The notes beneath the pieces were generated by a model. It did no database searches, had not been told where the DNA came from, and saw only the letters and a list, made by a program, of their open reading frames with translations. A stretch of DNA of 64,000 nt, taken from NCBI GenBank assembly GCA_016875335.1, contig VGRO01000001.1, forward strand, positions 79,955 through 143,954, in the 5' to 3' direction. Positions within the stretch are counted from its first letter, which is position 1, and each line of letters starts with the position of its first letter. Shown here piece after piece: positions 42,958-51,629 of the stretch. Source of the DNA: Deltaproteobacteria bacterium. GTDB lineage: Bacteria; Myxococcota_A; UBA9042. The position numbers and the translations under genes are program-made.

Positions 42958-44654
42958 CGATTGGCCTCCTCGACCTTGGCAACGGCCCGCCGCACTTCGC
43001 CAACCTGCTCGCTGCCGGTGCCGCGGCCGTACAGGGCCCGCTCGACGGTGCGCACGGCCTCGCGGATCTCGACTCGGCCCCGCCGCAGGTGCGCGACCCA
43101 TCGCGGTTCGACTTTGCGCGGCGTCTCGCGCGACCAGTCCATGGGCGTTCCGGTGTGGCCGTGCAGCGCACGCGCAAACGTCCCGCGCACGACGGCCCGG
43201 CACGAATGGGGCAAGAGCGTGCAGCCATCCAGACGGCCCCAGTGCGGCATATCGAAGCTCAGGTGAAGGGCCTCGTGCTCCTCGGCCGTGACGCTCAACT
43301 GATAGCGACCTGGCGCGAGAGCCTCTGCGAGCAACTGCCCGTCGTCGCCCGCCAAGATCGCGAGGCCGCCGCCCGGAGACGTCAACACGCCGCGACACGG
43401 CAACGGCCGGCCCAGCTCGCCGTGCACCACCTTGGCCCGCAAGACAAAGCACGGCACGCCGCGCTCGCGGCCCTCGATCATGGTCGTCGTGGCCAGCCCT
43501 GCCTGTTCCGCAGTCTGCTGCAACTGCGCGCTGCGCGCCCGCCGCCGCGACTGCCAGAACCGCCATGCAACCCACGCAACGGCCACCGCCAGCGCTGCGC
43601 GGCTGAGCCATTCGATCCATCCGGCCGGTCGCGCCGCCGCCACCCGCACGATGGGGCTGAAACCCGGCTCCGTCCAAGGCCGATTGGCGGTGGCACGCGC
43701 CACCAACTGCACTTCGAGCATGTGGCCAAACGCGGTGAGCGCATCCGCATGCAGCACCGCAGCGAACCGGCCCCCGGGGCCGGAAACCAGCGTCCCCACC
43801 TCCCTGCGCTCGGCGAAAAGCTGCACGACGGCGTCGGACAGGCCCGCAGTCGCCGTGGCCTCGTGCAAGGTCACCTGACCATCGAGGCACCAGTCGCCGC
43901 CGCCGCACACCCCGCCGCCATCGCTCGGACTAGCCGAGAGCGTGACGGTCACGGCGGCAAGCAGTTCGAACGTCCAATTGGCCTCGGCCGCGTTGCGGGT
44001 CGCAGACGGTTCCAAGATGGCCGTGGCGCGATGCGGACCCGCCCGCCGCAGCGCATGGATGGGCAGCGCCGCACGGGCCACTCCCTGCGCGTCGGTGCGC
44101 AGGTGCAAGACCGGCTGACCGTCAAGCGCAAGCAGTATCGGCACGTTGGGCAGCGGCAAGCCGGAGACCGTGGCGACGACGGTCGCCGTCCACGCGTCGG
44201 CCAGCACCGACCACCAGCGCTGTGGCTGCACCACGGCCAGCCGCGGCTGGTCGCGCGCAAGATCCACCGTCACCTCAGCCGTCGCCTCGCCGTGCAAGGG
44301 GCCGCCCATGAAGCTTGCATTGGCGTGGTAGAGTTCGGCCTCGCCGATTTCGACGCGCGAAAACCTGGCTGAATACCGCCCAAGTGCGTCGGTGCGCACC
44401 GGTTGGCCCAACCGGCCGCCGCGTTCGGTCGCCAGCGCGACGACCAAGCTTGCCTCTGGCACCGGTTGGCCGCGCTGGTCCCGCAGTTCTCCAGCCACGA
44501 CCAGGACCGCCTGCTCGGCCGACAACTGCGCGGTCAGAACGGTGCGGGCGCGCACCTGGATGCGGATGGCGTGGGCGGCTGGGACGACCCCTTGCGCCGC
44601 GGCCAGTCCCAAGACGAACATGCCACAGGTCAGTTGCGAGGTGCCGCGGGTCAT
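42954..44654 (-). CDS. Exported multidomain beta-sandwich membrane protein of the MoxR operon
   Basis: 566 residues from ATG 44654, chosen because AGGAAG precedes it and a signal peptide follows (SQLTCGMFVLGLAAAQGVVP). The frame is open up to an ATG inside repeat copy 13, but that extension is not protein-like. The mature part has carboxypeptidase-regulatory/Ig-like segments: VAGELRDQRGQPVPEASLVV, RTDALGRYSARF, VSGLPLPNVPILLALDGQPV, GPGGRFAAVLHA. One span (~365-385, ALAVAVAWVAWRFW) precedes a further beta domain and a helical tail (TPRKVEPRWVAHLRRGR, AVRTVERALYG) resembling DUF4129. It is probably the first gene of the four-gene MoxR operon; the partner is unknown. Confidence 0.75.
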   Translation of the reverse strand: MTRGTSQLTCGMFVLGLAAAQGVVPAAHAIRIQVRARTVLTAQLSAEQAVLVVAGELRDQRGQPVPEASLVVALATERGGRLGQPVRTDALGRYSARFSRVEIGEAELYHANASFMGGPLHGEATAEVTVDLARDQPRLAVVQPQRWWSVLADAWTATVVATVSGLPLPNVPILLALDGQPVLHLRTDAQGVARAALPIHALRRAGPHRATAILEPSATRNAAEANWTFELLAAVTVTLSASPSDGGGVCGGGDWCLDGQVTLHEATATAGLSDAVVQLFAERREVGTLVSGPGGRFAAVLHADALTAFGHMLEVQLVARATANRPWTEPGFSPIVRVAAARPAGWIEWLSRAALAVAVAWVAWRFWQSRRRARSAQLQQTAEQAGLATTTMIEGRERGVPCFVLRAKVVHGELGRPLPCRGVLTSPGGGLAILAGDDGQLLAEALAPGRYQLSVTAEEHEALHLSFDMPHWGRLDGCTLLPHSCRAVVRGTFARALHGHTGTPMDWSRETPRKVEPRWVAHLRRGRVEIREAVRTVERALYGRGTGSEQVGEVRRAVAKVEEANR

Positions 44655-44729
44655 CGCTTCCTGATTGCCCGGCATGGGCGCGGGTAGTTTGGCGGTTTTG
44701 CCGGCGTGGGGAAAGCGGCGTATTTCGAT

Positions 44730-44756
44730 CCCCCCCATTGTTCAGACGCTTGAAAT
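44730..44756 (-). repeat. Dispersed TGAACAATGGGG repeat, copy 13
   Basis: Minus-strand single copy with seven G, left flank CATTTCAAGCGTC, right flank ATCG. It lies 75 nt upstream of the MoxR-operon first gene and reads in the same direction. Confidence 0.87.
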
Positions 44757-44884
44757 GGTGGATGAATCTGCGGAAGCTGTGATCGCGGCGAAACCGGCAG
44801 GGAACCCGCCTGGATTCGCTGGCGGGTCCAAGCCCGATGGGCCACGCCGTGGCCACGCGAGCCCTGCAAAAGTGAGCTAACTAC

Positions 44885-44961
44885 TGGCGCGCCCAAGAGG
44901 ATTCGAACCTCTGCCCCTCGGCTTAGAAGGCCGATGCTCTATCCAACTGAGCTATGGGCGC
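44885..44961 (-). tRNA. tRNA-Arg (anticodon TCT)
   Basis: A complete cloverleaf on the minus strand, 77 nt including an encoded CCA. Acceptor stem GCGCCCA pairs with TGGGCGC, the D-arm is AGCTC..GAGC, the anticodon stem TCGGC/GCCGA encloses CTTCTAA (anticodon TCT), and the T-arm AGAGG-TTCGAAT-CCTCT is canonical. It decodes AGA (and AGG by wobble), rare codons in so GC-rich a genome. It stands alone, between the repeat-bearing gap and a membrane protein gene. Confidence 0.96.
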
Positions 44962-44977
44962 GTATCACCGGCCGCGG

Positions 44978-45823
44978 CTACTCGTCCGTCGCTCTCAGTG
45001 CCGGGTCGTGCAAGGCCGCGTTGAGCGCTCGCATCGCTGCAATTTCTGGCAGGTGGGCCACGCTTTGCGGCCCGAACCGGTCCGCCCGGCTCGCCGTGGC
45101 CGAAGCCAGCGCCAGGGCCACCGCCAGGGCCGCCAGCGTTCCACCGACGAACTTGCGTTTGGACTCCGCCTCGCTCAGGGCTTGTGCGGTTTCCATGTCG
45201 CAGGTCAAGCAATACCGCACCACGGCGGCCGAGGCGGCTGCGGTCCCCAACGCCACCCAGAAGGCGCCGCTCGACAGCCAGCCCAGCGGATCGCGCAATG
45301 CGGCGGCAAAGAAGCTGGCGTCGATGGGTTTCTTGTCGATGGCGGCCATCACCAAGCTGGCCATGCGCAAAAGCGTCGCCAGCATCCACATCGCGGCCAG
45401 CATCAAGCTCGCGCTGCGCGTGACGTCGGCGGTCGGCGTGACCGGGGGGGCGCCGGTAAGCGACATGGCCCGCAGCGTGGTGGTGACGGCGTGGGCAATT
45501 GCCAGGTCGCCGACCGCGGCCAGGACCAACTCCTCGTTTCCTGCGCGTCCCAGGTCGCCGCGCGCCACCACGATGAGCAGGCGCCATGCCAGCAGGATGC
45601 CTGCGGCCAGCAGCGCCCACCCGCTCGGCAGCAGCAGTTGTGCTGTGCGCACGAAGGCACTCGGCGAGGCCTTGAGGGGCACCCACAGCGCCGAGGAGGT
45701 ATGGGCGACCTTGCGCCGCTTGGGCGCGGGCTCTGCGGGCACCTGCGTCGAGATGACCTCGATCCGCGGCAAGGGCGCGTTCGCGTCGTCGGCGGGCTGC
45801 GGGTCGGGCTCTGCGGAGAACAC
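44978..45823 (-). CDS. Polytopic membrane protein of unknown function
   Basis: 281 residues from GTG 45823 (MFSAEPDPQPADDANAPLPR); an upstream ATG at 45901 would overlap the cysteine-synthase gene by ~49 nt and is less likely. After a ~60-residue polar N-terminus come about five membrane spans (LLLPSGWALLAAGILLAWRL, LVLAAVGDLAIAHAVTTTL, SASLMLAAMWMLATLLRMAS, AFWVALGTAAASAAVVRY, TLAALAVALALASATAS). No family motif is recognised. It may be cotranscribed with the upstream PLP enzyme; the gap is 29 nt. Confidence 0.65.
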   Translation of the reverse strand: MFSAEPDPQPADDANAPLPRIEVISTQVPAEPAPKRRKVAHTSSALWVPLKASPSAFVRTAQLLLPSGWALLAAGILLAWRLLIVVARGDLGRAGNEELVLAAVGDLAIAHAVTTTLRAMSLTGAPPVTPTADVTRSASLMLAAMWMLATLLRMASLVMAAIDKKPIDASFFAAALRDPLGWLSSGAFWVALGTAAASAAVVRYCLTCDMETAQALSEAESKRKFVGGTLAALAVALALASATASRADRFGPQSVAHLPEIAAMRALNAALHDPALRATDE

Positions 45824-45852
45824 GGCGACTCCACGGGGGCGGCGAGCGCCGG

Positions 45853-46830
45853 CTATTGGTCCCACAGGCGCGTCGAGAAATACCGCTCGCCAATGTCGCA
45901 CAGCATGGTCACGACCACGCCGGATTCGCCGCGCCTGGACAGATCACTGGCCACCCGCAGCGCCGACGCTACGCACACGCCCGACGATTGGCCCGCGAAA
46001 AGGCCCGCGCGGGCAAGATCCTGGCTCACCTGCCACGCCTTGTCCTCGTCGACGTCCCAGGTGCGGTTCGGCAACTGCGTGTCGTAGATTTCGGGCACAT
46101 GGTCGCCCGGCGATCCCAGGGGTTTGAGGCCCTCGACACCCGGAAAGGCGTCGGGGATCAGCAACTCCACCTGGATTCGGGGGTTCAGCGCCCTGAGTCG
46201 CCGACCCATGCCGGTGATCGTGCCGCCAGTGCCGACGCCAAAGACGAAATGGGTGACACGGCCCTCGGTCTGCTCCCAGACCTCCAGCGCCGTGGAGTCG
46301 TGATGGGCGCGCCAGTTGCCGGGATTGCTGTATTGGTCGCAGTAGAAGTACTTGTCGGGGTCGGCGGCGACGATGCGCCGCACCGTGCGGATGGCCTCGT
46401 CGTAGCCGTCCTGCGCCGAAGTGTGCGTGATCTTGGCGCCATGGGCGCGCAAGCGTTTAAGCCGCTCCTTGCTGGCATTGTCTGGGATGACGATTTCGAC
46501 GGGGTAGCCCAGCGCGCCTCCGATGAGCGCGTAGGCGATGCCCGCGTTGCCGGAACTGGAATCGATGATGGTCTTGCCAGTCGCGAGCCGGCCATCGGCG
46601 ATGGCCTCGCTCAGCATCCGCAGCACCGGCCGGTCCTTGAGCGACCCTCCAGGGTTGAAGTACTCGACCTTGGCGTAGAGTTCGACGCCGGGGTGCCTGT
46701 CCTTCCACAGGTCGATGGGTACGAGCGGGGTGTTGCCGATGATGCGCAGGGCTGGCACGCGGTCGAGCAGCGGTTCCACCACCGCCGGCGGGGCGATGCG
46801 GACCTCGGGGATGCGGCGGGGCGAACTCAT
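45853..46830 (-). CDS. PLP-dependent cysteine synthase / cystathionine beta-synthase family enzyme
   Basis: 325 residues from ATG 46830, favoured by AGGTGAG just upstream; a GTG three codons earlier is possible. Fold-type II PLP enzyme: IIGNTPLVPIDLW at about 30, VEYFNPGGSLKDRP with the PLP Lys65, DSSSGNAGIAYALIG (Asn loop), phosphate loop FGVGTGGTITGMGRRL at about 180, and LFAGQSSGVCVASALRVA near the C-terminus. Length and motifs fit CysK/CysM or a CBS core lacking regulatory domains; the sulfur donor cannot be told. CAL-type YFYCDQYSNPGNWRAH is close to bacterial CBS-like enzymes. Cytoplasmic cysteine metabolism is likely. Confidence 0.88.
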   Translation of the reverse strand: MSSPRRIPEVRIAPPAVVEPLLDRVPALRIIGNTPLVPIDLWKDRHPGVELYAKVEYFNPGGSLKDRPVLRMLSEAIADGRLATGKTIIDSSSGNAGIAYALIGGALGYPVEIVIPDNASKERLKRLRAHGAKITHTSAQDGYDEAIRTVRRIVAADPDKYFYCDQYSNPGNWRAHHDSTALEVWEQTEGRVTHFVFGVGTGGTITGMGRRLRALNPRIQVELLIPDAFPGVEGLKPLGSPGDHVPEIYDTQLPNRTWDVDEDKAWQVSQDLARAGLFAGQSSGVCVASALRVASDLSRRGESGVVVTMLCDIGERYFSTRLWDQ

Positions 46831-46859
46831 GCAACTCACCTGAAAGGGCCCTGACCAAC

Positions 46860-47822
46860 TCAGATGCGGCCGCGGATCCGCGACACGCGGGTCGTGCGCT
46901 CGACCACGCGGCCGAATTCGTCGCGCAAGTTGGCGCGGTGTTCTGCTGCGAAGGCCTCACTGTATGCGTCGTACTCGACCTTGCCGCCAAACACGTACTG
47001 CTCGCACAGCGCGCCGTCTTCGTGCTGGACCAAGGTGGCCGACCGGCAACCCGTGCAAGTCCGCACGGCCGGGAGCATCGACTCCAACAGCCATTGAGCG
47101 AGGCGTTCGCGCTGGCTGGTGTCCGGGTGGCGGTTCTCGATTTCGTACACCAGGGGACCCTGTTTGGCTTCGACCAACAGTCGCACCAGTTCGTCGAGGC
47201 TGCCTACCGCCAGATCGACGTTGGCGCGATCGTCGGCGCCCGGTCGGCGTACGAGGCAGGTCTTGATGCCCTTGGCGCGGGCAGGAACGAGGTCCGAACG
47301 CGGGGCGTGCGACACGTGCAACCAGTTGTCGCGGGTCACGGCGGCGCGCATCACGCCCATGCGCACGATGGCGTCCCAGGCGCGGTCGGTCGGCTTGTAC
47401 GCGCGGATCTCCTGGCTGGTGATCGACACGTCGGGGACCACCCGCAGCGCCGTGACCACATCGACCTGGTGTTGCGCGTCGCAGTTGCCGACCAGGCCCA
47501 CCTTGACCACCTCGCGCAGGCCGTGCAGGGCCCGCGCGCTGTCCGAGAACGGCGCACTGCGCCCGAAATCATCGGCGAACACCCCGACCAGCGCCGGTCG
47601 CAGGTGCGGCTTGACCTTGTTGATGGCGGTCTTGAGCACCTCGGAGTAGCGGACCCACGACTCCTTGTCGGTCTGTTCGCGGACGCTCTCTTCGAATTCC
47701 TGGACTTCCTGGCGCGTGCGGATTTCGACCTTGTCCAGCGCGGCCTGCAGGTCGAGCAGGGTGCCGAACACGTCGAATGTGACCAACTGGATGTCGGCCA
47801 GCCAGGCGGGCGGATTGCTCAT
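46860..47822 (-). CDS. HAD-superfamily hydrolase with C-terminal extension
   Basis: 320 residues from ATG 47822. HAD motif I is VTFDVFGTLLDLQ (nucleophile Asp and +2 Phe, the pattern of 2-haloacid dehalogenase-like members rather than DxD phosphatases), motif II VGLVGNCDAQ at about 115, motif III Lys in RAYKPTDRAWDAIV, and motif IV WLHVSHAPRSDLVPARAKG. Usual length is ~230 residues; the last ~90 residues add a helical part and CTGCRSATLVQ, a possible half zinc ribbon. Substrate unknown. It precedes the PLP enzyme by 29 nt and may be cotranscribed. Confidence 0.8.
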   Translation of the reverse strand: MSNPPAWLADIQLVTFDVFGTLLDLQAALDKVEIRTRQEVQEFEESVREQTDKESWVRYSEVLKTAINKVKPHLRPALVGVFADDFGRSAPFSDSARALHGLREVVKVGLVGNCDAQHQVDVVTALRVVPDVSITSQEIRAYKPTDRAWDAIVRMGVMRAAVTRDNWLHVSHAPRSDLVPARAKGIKTCLVRRPGADDRANVDLAVGSLDELVRLLVEAKQGPLVYEIENRHPDTSQRERLAQWLLESMLPAVRTCTGCRSATLVQHEDGALCEQYVFGGKVEYDAYSEAFAAEHRANLRDEFGRVVERTTRVSRIRGRI

Positions 47823-47915
47823 GCGGCACCATGGCGGCCCCCGGGCGGCGACCGCGGCGCGAGAGGATGCCGCAGATCGCGCCCGAGGTCCAACCCGGCG
47901 CGCTGGCCCGAGCGC

Positions 47916-48512
47916 CTAGAGCTTGCGGGCGTTCTTGGCGAGGTAGGTCGAGACGCCTTCGCGGTTGCCCTTCATCGCGGCGTCGCCATGCTCCCAGCCG
48001 GCCGGGCAGACCTCGCCGTGCTCCTCGGTGTACTTGAGGGCGTCGACCATGCGCAGCATCTCGTCGATGTTGCGGCCGAGCGGCAGGTTGTTGACCACTT
48101 GGTGCTGCACCACGCCATCCTTGTCGATGAGGAAGCTGGCGCGCAGACACTTTTCGCCGTCGAAAAGCACGTCGTAGTCGCGGCCGATGGTCTTGGACAG
48201 ATCGGCGAGCAGCGGGAACCGCACCGGGCCGATGCCGCCCTCCTTGACCTTGGTCTGCCGCCACGCCCAGTGGCTGAACTTGCTGTCGACCGAACAGCCG
48301 AGCACCTGCACACCGCGCGCCTCGAACTCGGCCACGCGGTGGTCGAACGCGATGATTTCGGTCGGGCACACGAAGGTGAAGTCGAGCGGGTAGAAAAAAA
48401 GGACGACGTATTTGCCGCGGAATTGCGACAGGGTCAGCCGCGAGAAGCTGCCGTCGGGCATCACCGCTTCGACGTTGAACTCGGGGGCAGGCTTGGTGAC
48501 GAGGACGCTCAT
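47916..48512 (-). CDS. 2-Cys peroxiredoxin (AhpC/Prx1-type)
   Basis: 198 residues from ATG 48512, with CCAGGAG at good spacing. Peroxidatic Cys49 is in FYPLDFTFVCPTEIIAF and the resolving Cys in HGEVCPAGWEHGD near 170; the downstream residues to NARKL form the C-terminal arm. Intermediate motif GCSVDSKFSHWAWR and FPLLADLSKTIGRDYDVL are typical. It reduces hydrogen peroxide and organic peroxides in the cytoplasm with a thioredoxin or AhpF-type partner, not encoded nearby. The ~600-nt upstream region contains several hairpins and a 17-bp palindrome that may control it. Confidence 0.95.
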   Translation of the reverse strand: MSVLVTKPAPEFNVEAVMPDGSFSRLTLSQFRGKYVVLFFYPLDFTFVCPTEIIAFDHRVAEFEARGVQVLGCSVDSKFSHWAWRQTKVKEGGIGPVRFPLLADLSKTIGRDYDVLFDGEKCLRASFLIDKDGVVQHQVVNNLPLGRNIDEMLRMVDALKYTEEHGEVCPAGWEHGDAAMKGNREGVSTYLAKNARKL

Positions 48513-48523
48513 GGAACTCCTGG

Positions 48524-48594
48524 CCGGCTCTTGCCGGATGCGCGATGCGGCGTTTTTGCCGCGTTTTGCGCGAAAACCGCCGACAAACCGGCGG
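48524..48594 (-). promoter_or_regulatory. Three consecutive hairpins in the peroxiredoxin 5' leader
   Basis: In transcript order: CCGCCG-N6-CGGCGG (48594-48577) followed by TTTT, GCGGC-N6-GCCGC (48562-48547) and CCGGC-N4-GCCGG (48537-48524), the last directly before the ribosome-binding site. The first resembles an intrinsic terminator inside the leader, the last could mask the site. Attenuation or translational control is inferred from position only. Confidence 0.5.
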
Positions 48595-48659
48595 CGAGTG
48601 ACAAAAAACCCGGCTGCGACGAGGCGTCTTGGGCCAGGCTGGTCCAGAAATAGGCCATT

Positions 48660-48676
48660 CTTGCCAGCCTGGCAAG
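48660..48676. promoter_or_regulatory. 17-bp palindrome, possible operator
   Basis: Perfect inverted repeat CTTGCCA-GCC-TGGCAAG, about 150 nt upstream of the peroxiredoxin start. The arms and spacing suit a dimeric regulator; none is identified. Confidence 0.45.
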
Positions 48677-49120
48677 TGGATTCTGGCGGTTTTCGCACGA
48701 TTGGCCGCTTTCTGCTGCGAAACTGGCTCGGGAAATGGCCTGGCGGACGCCGCCACTCGGCGTTTTTTGTCCAGAATGCGGTCAACTTGCCGGCTTTCGT
48801 GCTGCACAGCAAAGAGGACAAATTTGGTCCGATATTTGATCGTGCGCCGGCATCGCGCCCCGGAACACGAAAGTGACGCACGGCAGATTCGCCTTTACGG
48901 TCAACTCGTTGGCCGCCGAGCTTCGCAGTCGCGCGACCCCCTTGATCACGATGCCGTTGATTCGATTGAGCGATCGCGCGATCGAACTGCTTGAAACCGA
49001 TCGGCTTTTTCGATTGCGCCGCCTGCGCCCGTGCGGCCCACCTGAAGGCGGCACCGCAAAAAATTCGACAGGGGATCGCGCCGCCTGACACTGCGCCCGC
49101 CCACGCCGGGCGAGGTGTCC

Positions 49121-50074
49121 ATGCAAGTTGTCGCATTCTCTTCGTATGCATCCCCCGATCGGACGCGCTCGGCCGCCACCGCGCGCGCGCCCGAACCTGC
49201 CGATGCACCTGCGCGGCCGTTCCTGAAGTGGGTTGGCGGCAAAGGAAAACTGCTGGACCAGATCCTGGTCCACGCCCCGCGCGGTCGCTTGCGCTACGGC
49301 GAGGCGTTCACGGGCGGCGGCGCCGTCTACTTTGCGTTGCGCGGCGAGGGCCGCCTCGCGTCGGCGTTGCTGACAGACCTTTCCGGCGACGTGGTCAATG
49401 CCCACACGACCGTGCGTGACCGGCCGCGCGAACTGGTGGCGGCGCTGCAGGACCATGAGCGCGCGTACCTCGACGCCGACGACGCCGGCCGCGCCGACTA
49501 TTTCTACCGCGTGCGCGCGATGCGCCCGGACCTGCTCGCGCTGTCCCCAGTCGAGCGCGCCGCGCGCATGATCTTCCTGAACCGCACCTGCTTCAACGGC
49601 CTGTGGCGCGAGAACAGCCGCGGCGTTTTCAACTCGCCACATGGCCGCTATGCGCAGCCCCACATCGCCAACGAGGCGCGCATCCTCACAGCCAGCCGCG
49701 CGCTGCAGGGAACTGCCATCGCGCGGGCCGACTTCCGCAGGTGGCCTGAGCTCGTGCGCGCCCACGAGTTGGATTTCGTGTACCTCGACCCGCCCTACCA
49801 TCCGGTGAGCGTCACCAGTAGTTTCAACGCCTACGCTGGTGGCGCCTTTGCAGCCGCGGCCCAGCGCGAACTGGCCGAGGTCTGTGCCGAACTCGACCGC
49901 CTAGGCGTGCGTTGGATGCTGTCGAACAGCGACTGCGCATTGGTGCGCGAACTGTACGCCCGCTGGAACATCCACGCTGTTCGCGCGCCGCGTGCCGTCA
50001 ACTCGAAAGGCGATTCGCGCGGCAAGGTGGCCGAAGTGCTGGTGACCAATCGTCGATCTGGACTGGCGTGGTAG
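49121..50074 (+). CDS. dam: DNA adenine methylase (Dam, D12 class)
   Basis: 317 residues from ATG 49121, with GAGG 5 nt upstream (GTG 49115 is an alternative). Motif I RPFLKWVGGKGKLLDQI at about 35 binds S-adenosylmethionine; FTGGGAVYFAL is motif II; ARMIFLNRTCFNGLWR follows; catalytic motif IV is DFVYLDPPYHPV at about 225; LSNSDCALVRELYARW and RAVNSKGDSRGKVAEVLVTN close the D12 domain. The family methylates N6-adenine in GATC. No restriction enzyme is nearby, so it is an orphan that may act in mismatch repair, replication timing or epigenetic control. Many of the dispersed repeats in this window carry GATC. Confidence 0.93.
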   Translation: MQVVAFSSYASPDRTRSAATARAPEPADAPARPFLKWVGGKGKLLDQILVHAPRGRLRYGEAFTGGGAVYFALRGEGRLASALLTDLSGDVVNAHTTVRDRPRELVAALQDHERAYLDADDAGRADYFYRVRAMRPDLLALSPVERAARMIFLNRTCFNGLWRENSRGVFNSPHGRYAQPHIANEARILTASRALQGTAIARADFRRWPELVRAHELDFVYLDPPYHPVSVTSSFNAYAGGAFAAAAQRELAEVCAELDRLGVRWMLSNSDCALVRELYARWNIHAVRAPRAVNSKGDSRGKVAEVLVTNRRSGLAW

Positions 50075-50089
50075 ACCTCGGCCGGATCG

Positions 50090-51274
50090 TCACTCGCCCT
50101 GGGTCGCGGCCGTCGTACTGTCGTAGGTCTTCTCGACCAGAACCAGCGCATCGCGCAGCCGCGCCAGGCGGTCGGCGGGCACCAATTCGACCTCGGCCGC
50201 CAAGTCGGTCAGCTGCCGCTCGGCCTCGTCCAGGGCGTCAGCCATGTCCGCGATCCATTGGCGTTCGGAGGGGTGGCGGTATTCACCCGTCCAGCGCCCA
50301 CGAAACTCGGCGAAAAGCGCGTCTGCCCGATTCCATAGCGCTTCGGCGCGCGCCTGAGGGCTGAGTGCCCGCTGGGCTGCAAGGGTGCGCTCCGTCTCGC
50401 GCTGCCAGGCATCGAGCGCCGCAGTCGCTGCGCGCACGGCGGTGTCATGCTCAACCGGCAGGTTGGCGTGGGCGATGGTCAGCAGCCCCTCTAGCACCTC
50501 ATCCACCGCCGCCACGTAGCGCGTGCACAGCCCTAGCCGGCGCGTCGCCACTGGCTGGTCAGCCACTTCTCGGGTCCAAGCGTGTTGCAGCCCGTCCAAC
50601 ACGCTCGCCATGGTCGCGGACTGTTCTGCCCGGCCGCCCGATCGGCGCGCCAATTGGATTTCGTCCATCTCCGCACGGAAGAACTCGACGAATCCTTGGA
50701 CGGCGCCGATTTCCTCGGCCACCGACCGCAGGTGGATGCCGGCGCTGACCGGCCGCAGCGCGAGCGCCAACGCTTCCAAATCATTGGTCATTTCGCGCAG
50801 TCGTTGCACATCGCGATCGCGACGCGCCTGCCCCGCGAAATGCCGCACATAGCGGTGCAACACCAGCCGCGCCCGGCTGGTCAAGCGGCTCGCACGCCGG
50901 TCATTGGTTCCGGCTGCCGCCTGGATTTGTGCGACCGCACCACGTTCGTGCGTGTACTCGTCCAATCGGCGCTCGACGATGCCGAGCAGCGATTGCCAGC
51001 GCCCTTGACTCTGACCTGCATTCGCCTGGGCCAACGATTGGACTTGCCGCATCCCGGCGATGAGCCGATCCAACCCCGGCAGGTCGCGCGTCAACCGTAC
51101 ATGGCCGGCGTAGCGCAGCAAGTAGTCGTCGTGCAGCTGGTTGGCGGCGCGCGCCAACGCCGCGATCGAGTGCGCTTGCCCACTTCCGCGCGACGGCGCA
51201 AGCGATGGGCCTTGATCTTGGGCGGCGGGCAGGGCGATGACCGGCTCCGTGCGGTGCCTCCGCGCGCATAGCAT
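50090..51274 (-). CDS. All-helical cytoplasmic protein of unknown function
   Basis: 394 residues from ATG 51274; the frame is open to an ATG at 51364, but the extra 30 residues are Arg-rich and abut a repeat, so the start is uncertain. Not recognised. It consists of amphipathic helices rich in Ala, Arg and Glu (SIAALARAANQLHDDYLLRY, QRLREMTNDLEALALALRP, AATAALDAWQRETERTLAAQ), with no signal peptide, no membrane span and one or two Cys only. It looks like a helical-bundle or coiled-coil protein. It ends 15 nt from the convergent dam stop. Confidence 0.6.
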   Translation of the reverse strand: MLCARRHRTEPVIALPAAQDQGPSLAPSRGSGQAHSIAALARAANQLHDDYLLRYAGHVRLTRDLPGLDRLIAGMRQVQSLAQANAGQSQGRWQSLLGIVERRLDEYTHERGAVAQIQAAAGTNDRRASRLTSRARLVLHRYVRHFAGQARRDRDVQRLREMTNDLEALALALRPVSAGIHLRSVAEEIGAVQGFVEFFRAEMDEIQLARRSGGRAEQSATMASVLDGLQHAWTREVADQPVATRRLGLCTRYVAAVDEVLEGLLTIAHANLPVEHDTAVRAATAALDAWQRETERTLAAQRALSPQARAEALWNRADALFAEFRGRWTGEYRHPSERQWIADMADALDEAERQLTDLAAEVELVPADRLARLRDALVLVEKTYDSTTAATQGE

Positions 51275-51361
51275 GGCGCACGCGCCAGGGCTCCGCAAGG
51301 TTTGGCGCTTCGAACTGCGTTGGCGCGCCCGGACTCTGCACCGTTCGGGGTACAAAAACGT

Positions 51362-51396
51362 CACAGAATCATGGATCTGAACAATGGGGGGGATCG
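51362..51396 (+). repeat. Dispersed TGAACAATGGGG repeat, copy 14
   Basis: Consensus copy, identical over 35 nt to 4879-4913 (46 kb away). Seven G; GATC on both sides of the core. Confidence 0.9.
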
Positions 51397-51492
51397 TCCG
51401 GGCGACTTGGATTGCGAACGTGTCCGAGTCGGACGCCAGCGGAATTGCGGTCCGCGGAATTCACTGTCGCCAGAACATGGTTTTCTATTCGT

Positions 51493-51514
51493 TCTAAGAT
51501 GTTGAACAATGGGG
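51493..51514 (+). repeat. Dispersed repeat, copy 15 (diverged flank)
   Basis: TTCTAAGATGT before TTGAACAATGGGG, only four G, then AGAGGCGTTCAACCC; the right flank matches that of copy 4. Confidence 0.83.
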
Positions 51515-51629
51515 AGAGGCGTTCAACCCTGCGCGGTAGGATGTGTACGGCGGCCGTCCGACCCCTGTCCGAGCGATCCGGCTCAGGGCAGCCTGTGGCA
51601 TCCCGCCTGGCGGCATTGCCCATTAATAT

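Larger units (their letters stand above)
48513..49120. other. Long divergent intergenic region with strong hairpins
   Basis: About 600 nt between the peroxiredoxin and Dam starts with no convincing gene; a 71-codon frame at 48873-49088 has no recognisable sequence and no good start. The stretch is less GC-rich than neighbours and full of A/T tracts. It contains three GC hairpins next to the peroxiredoxin start and one perfect 17-bp palindrome. Confidence 0.55.

Noticed and set aside
49115-50074. Restriction-modification system at dam
   Set aside because: No endonuclease gene on either side; neighbours are a peroxiredoxin and an unknown helical protein.
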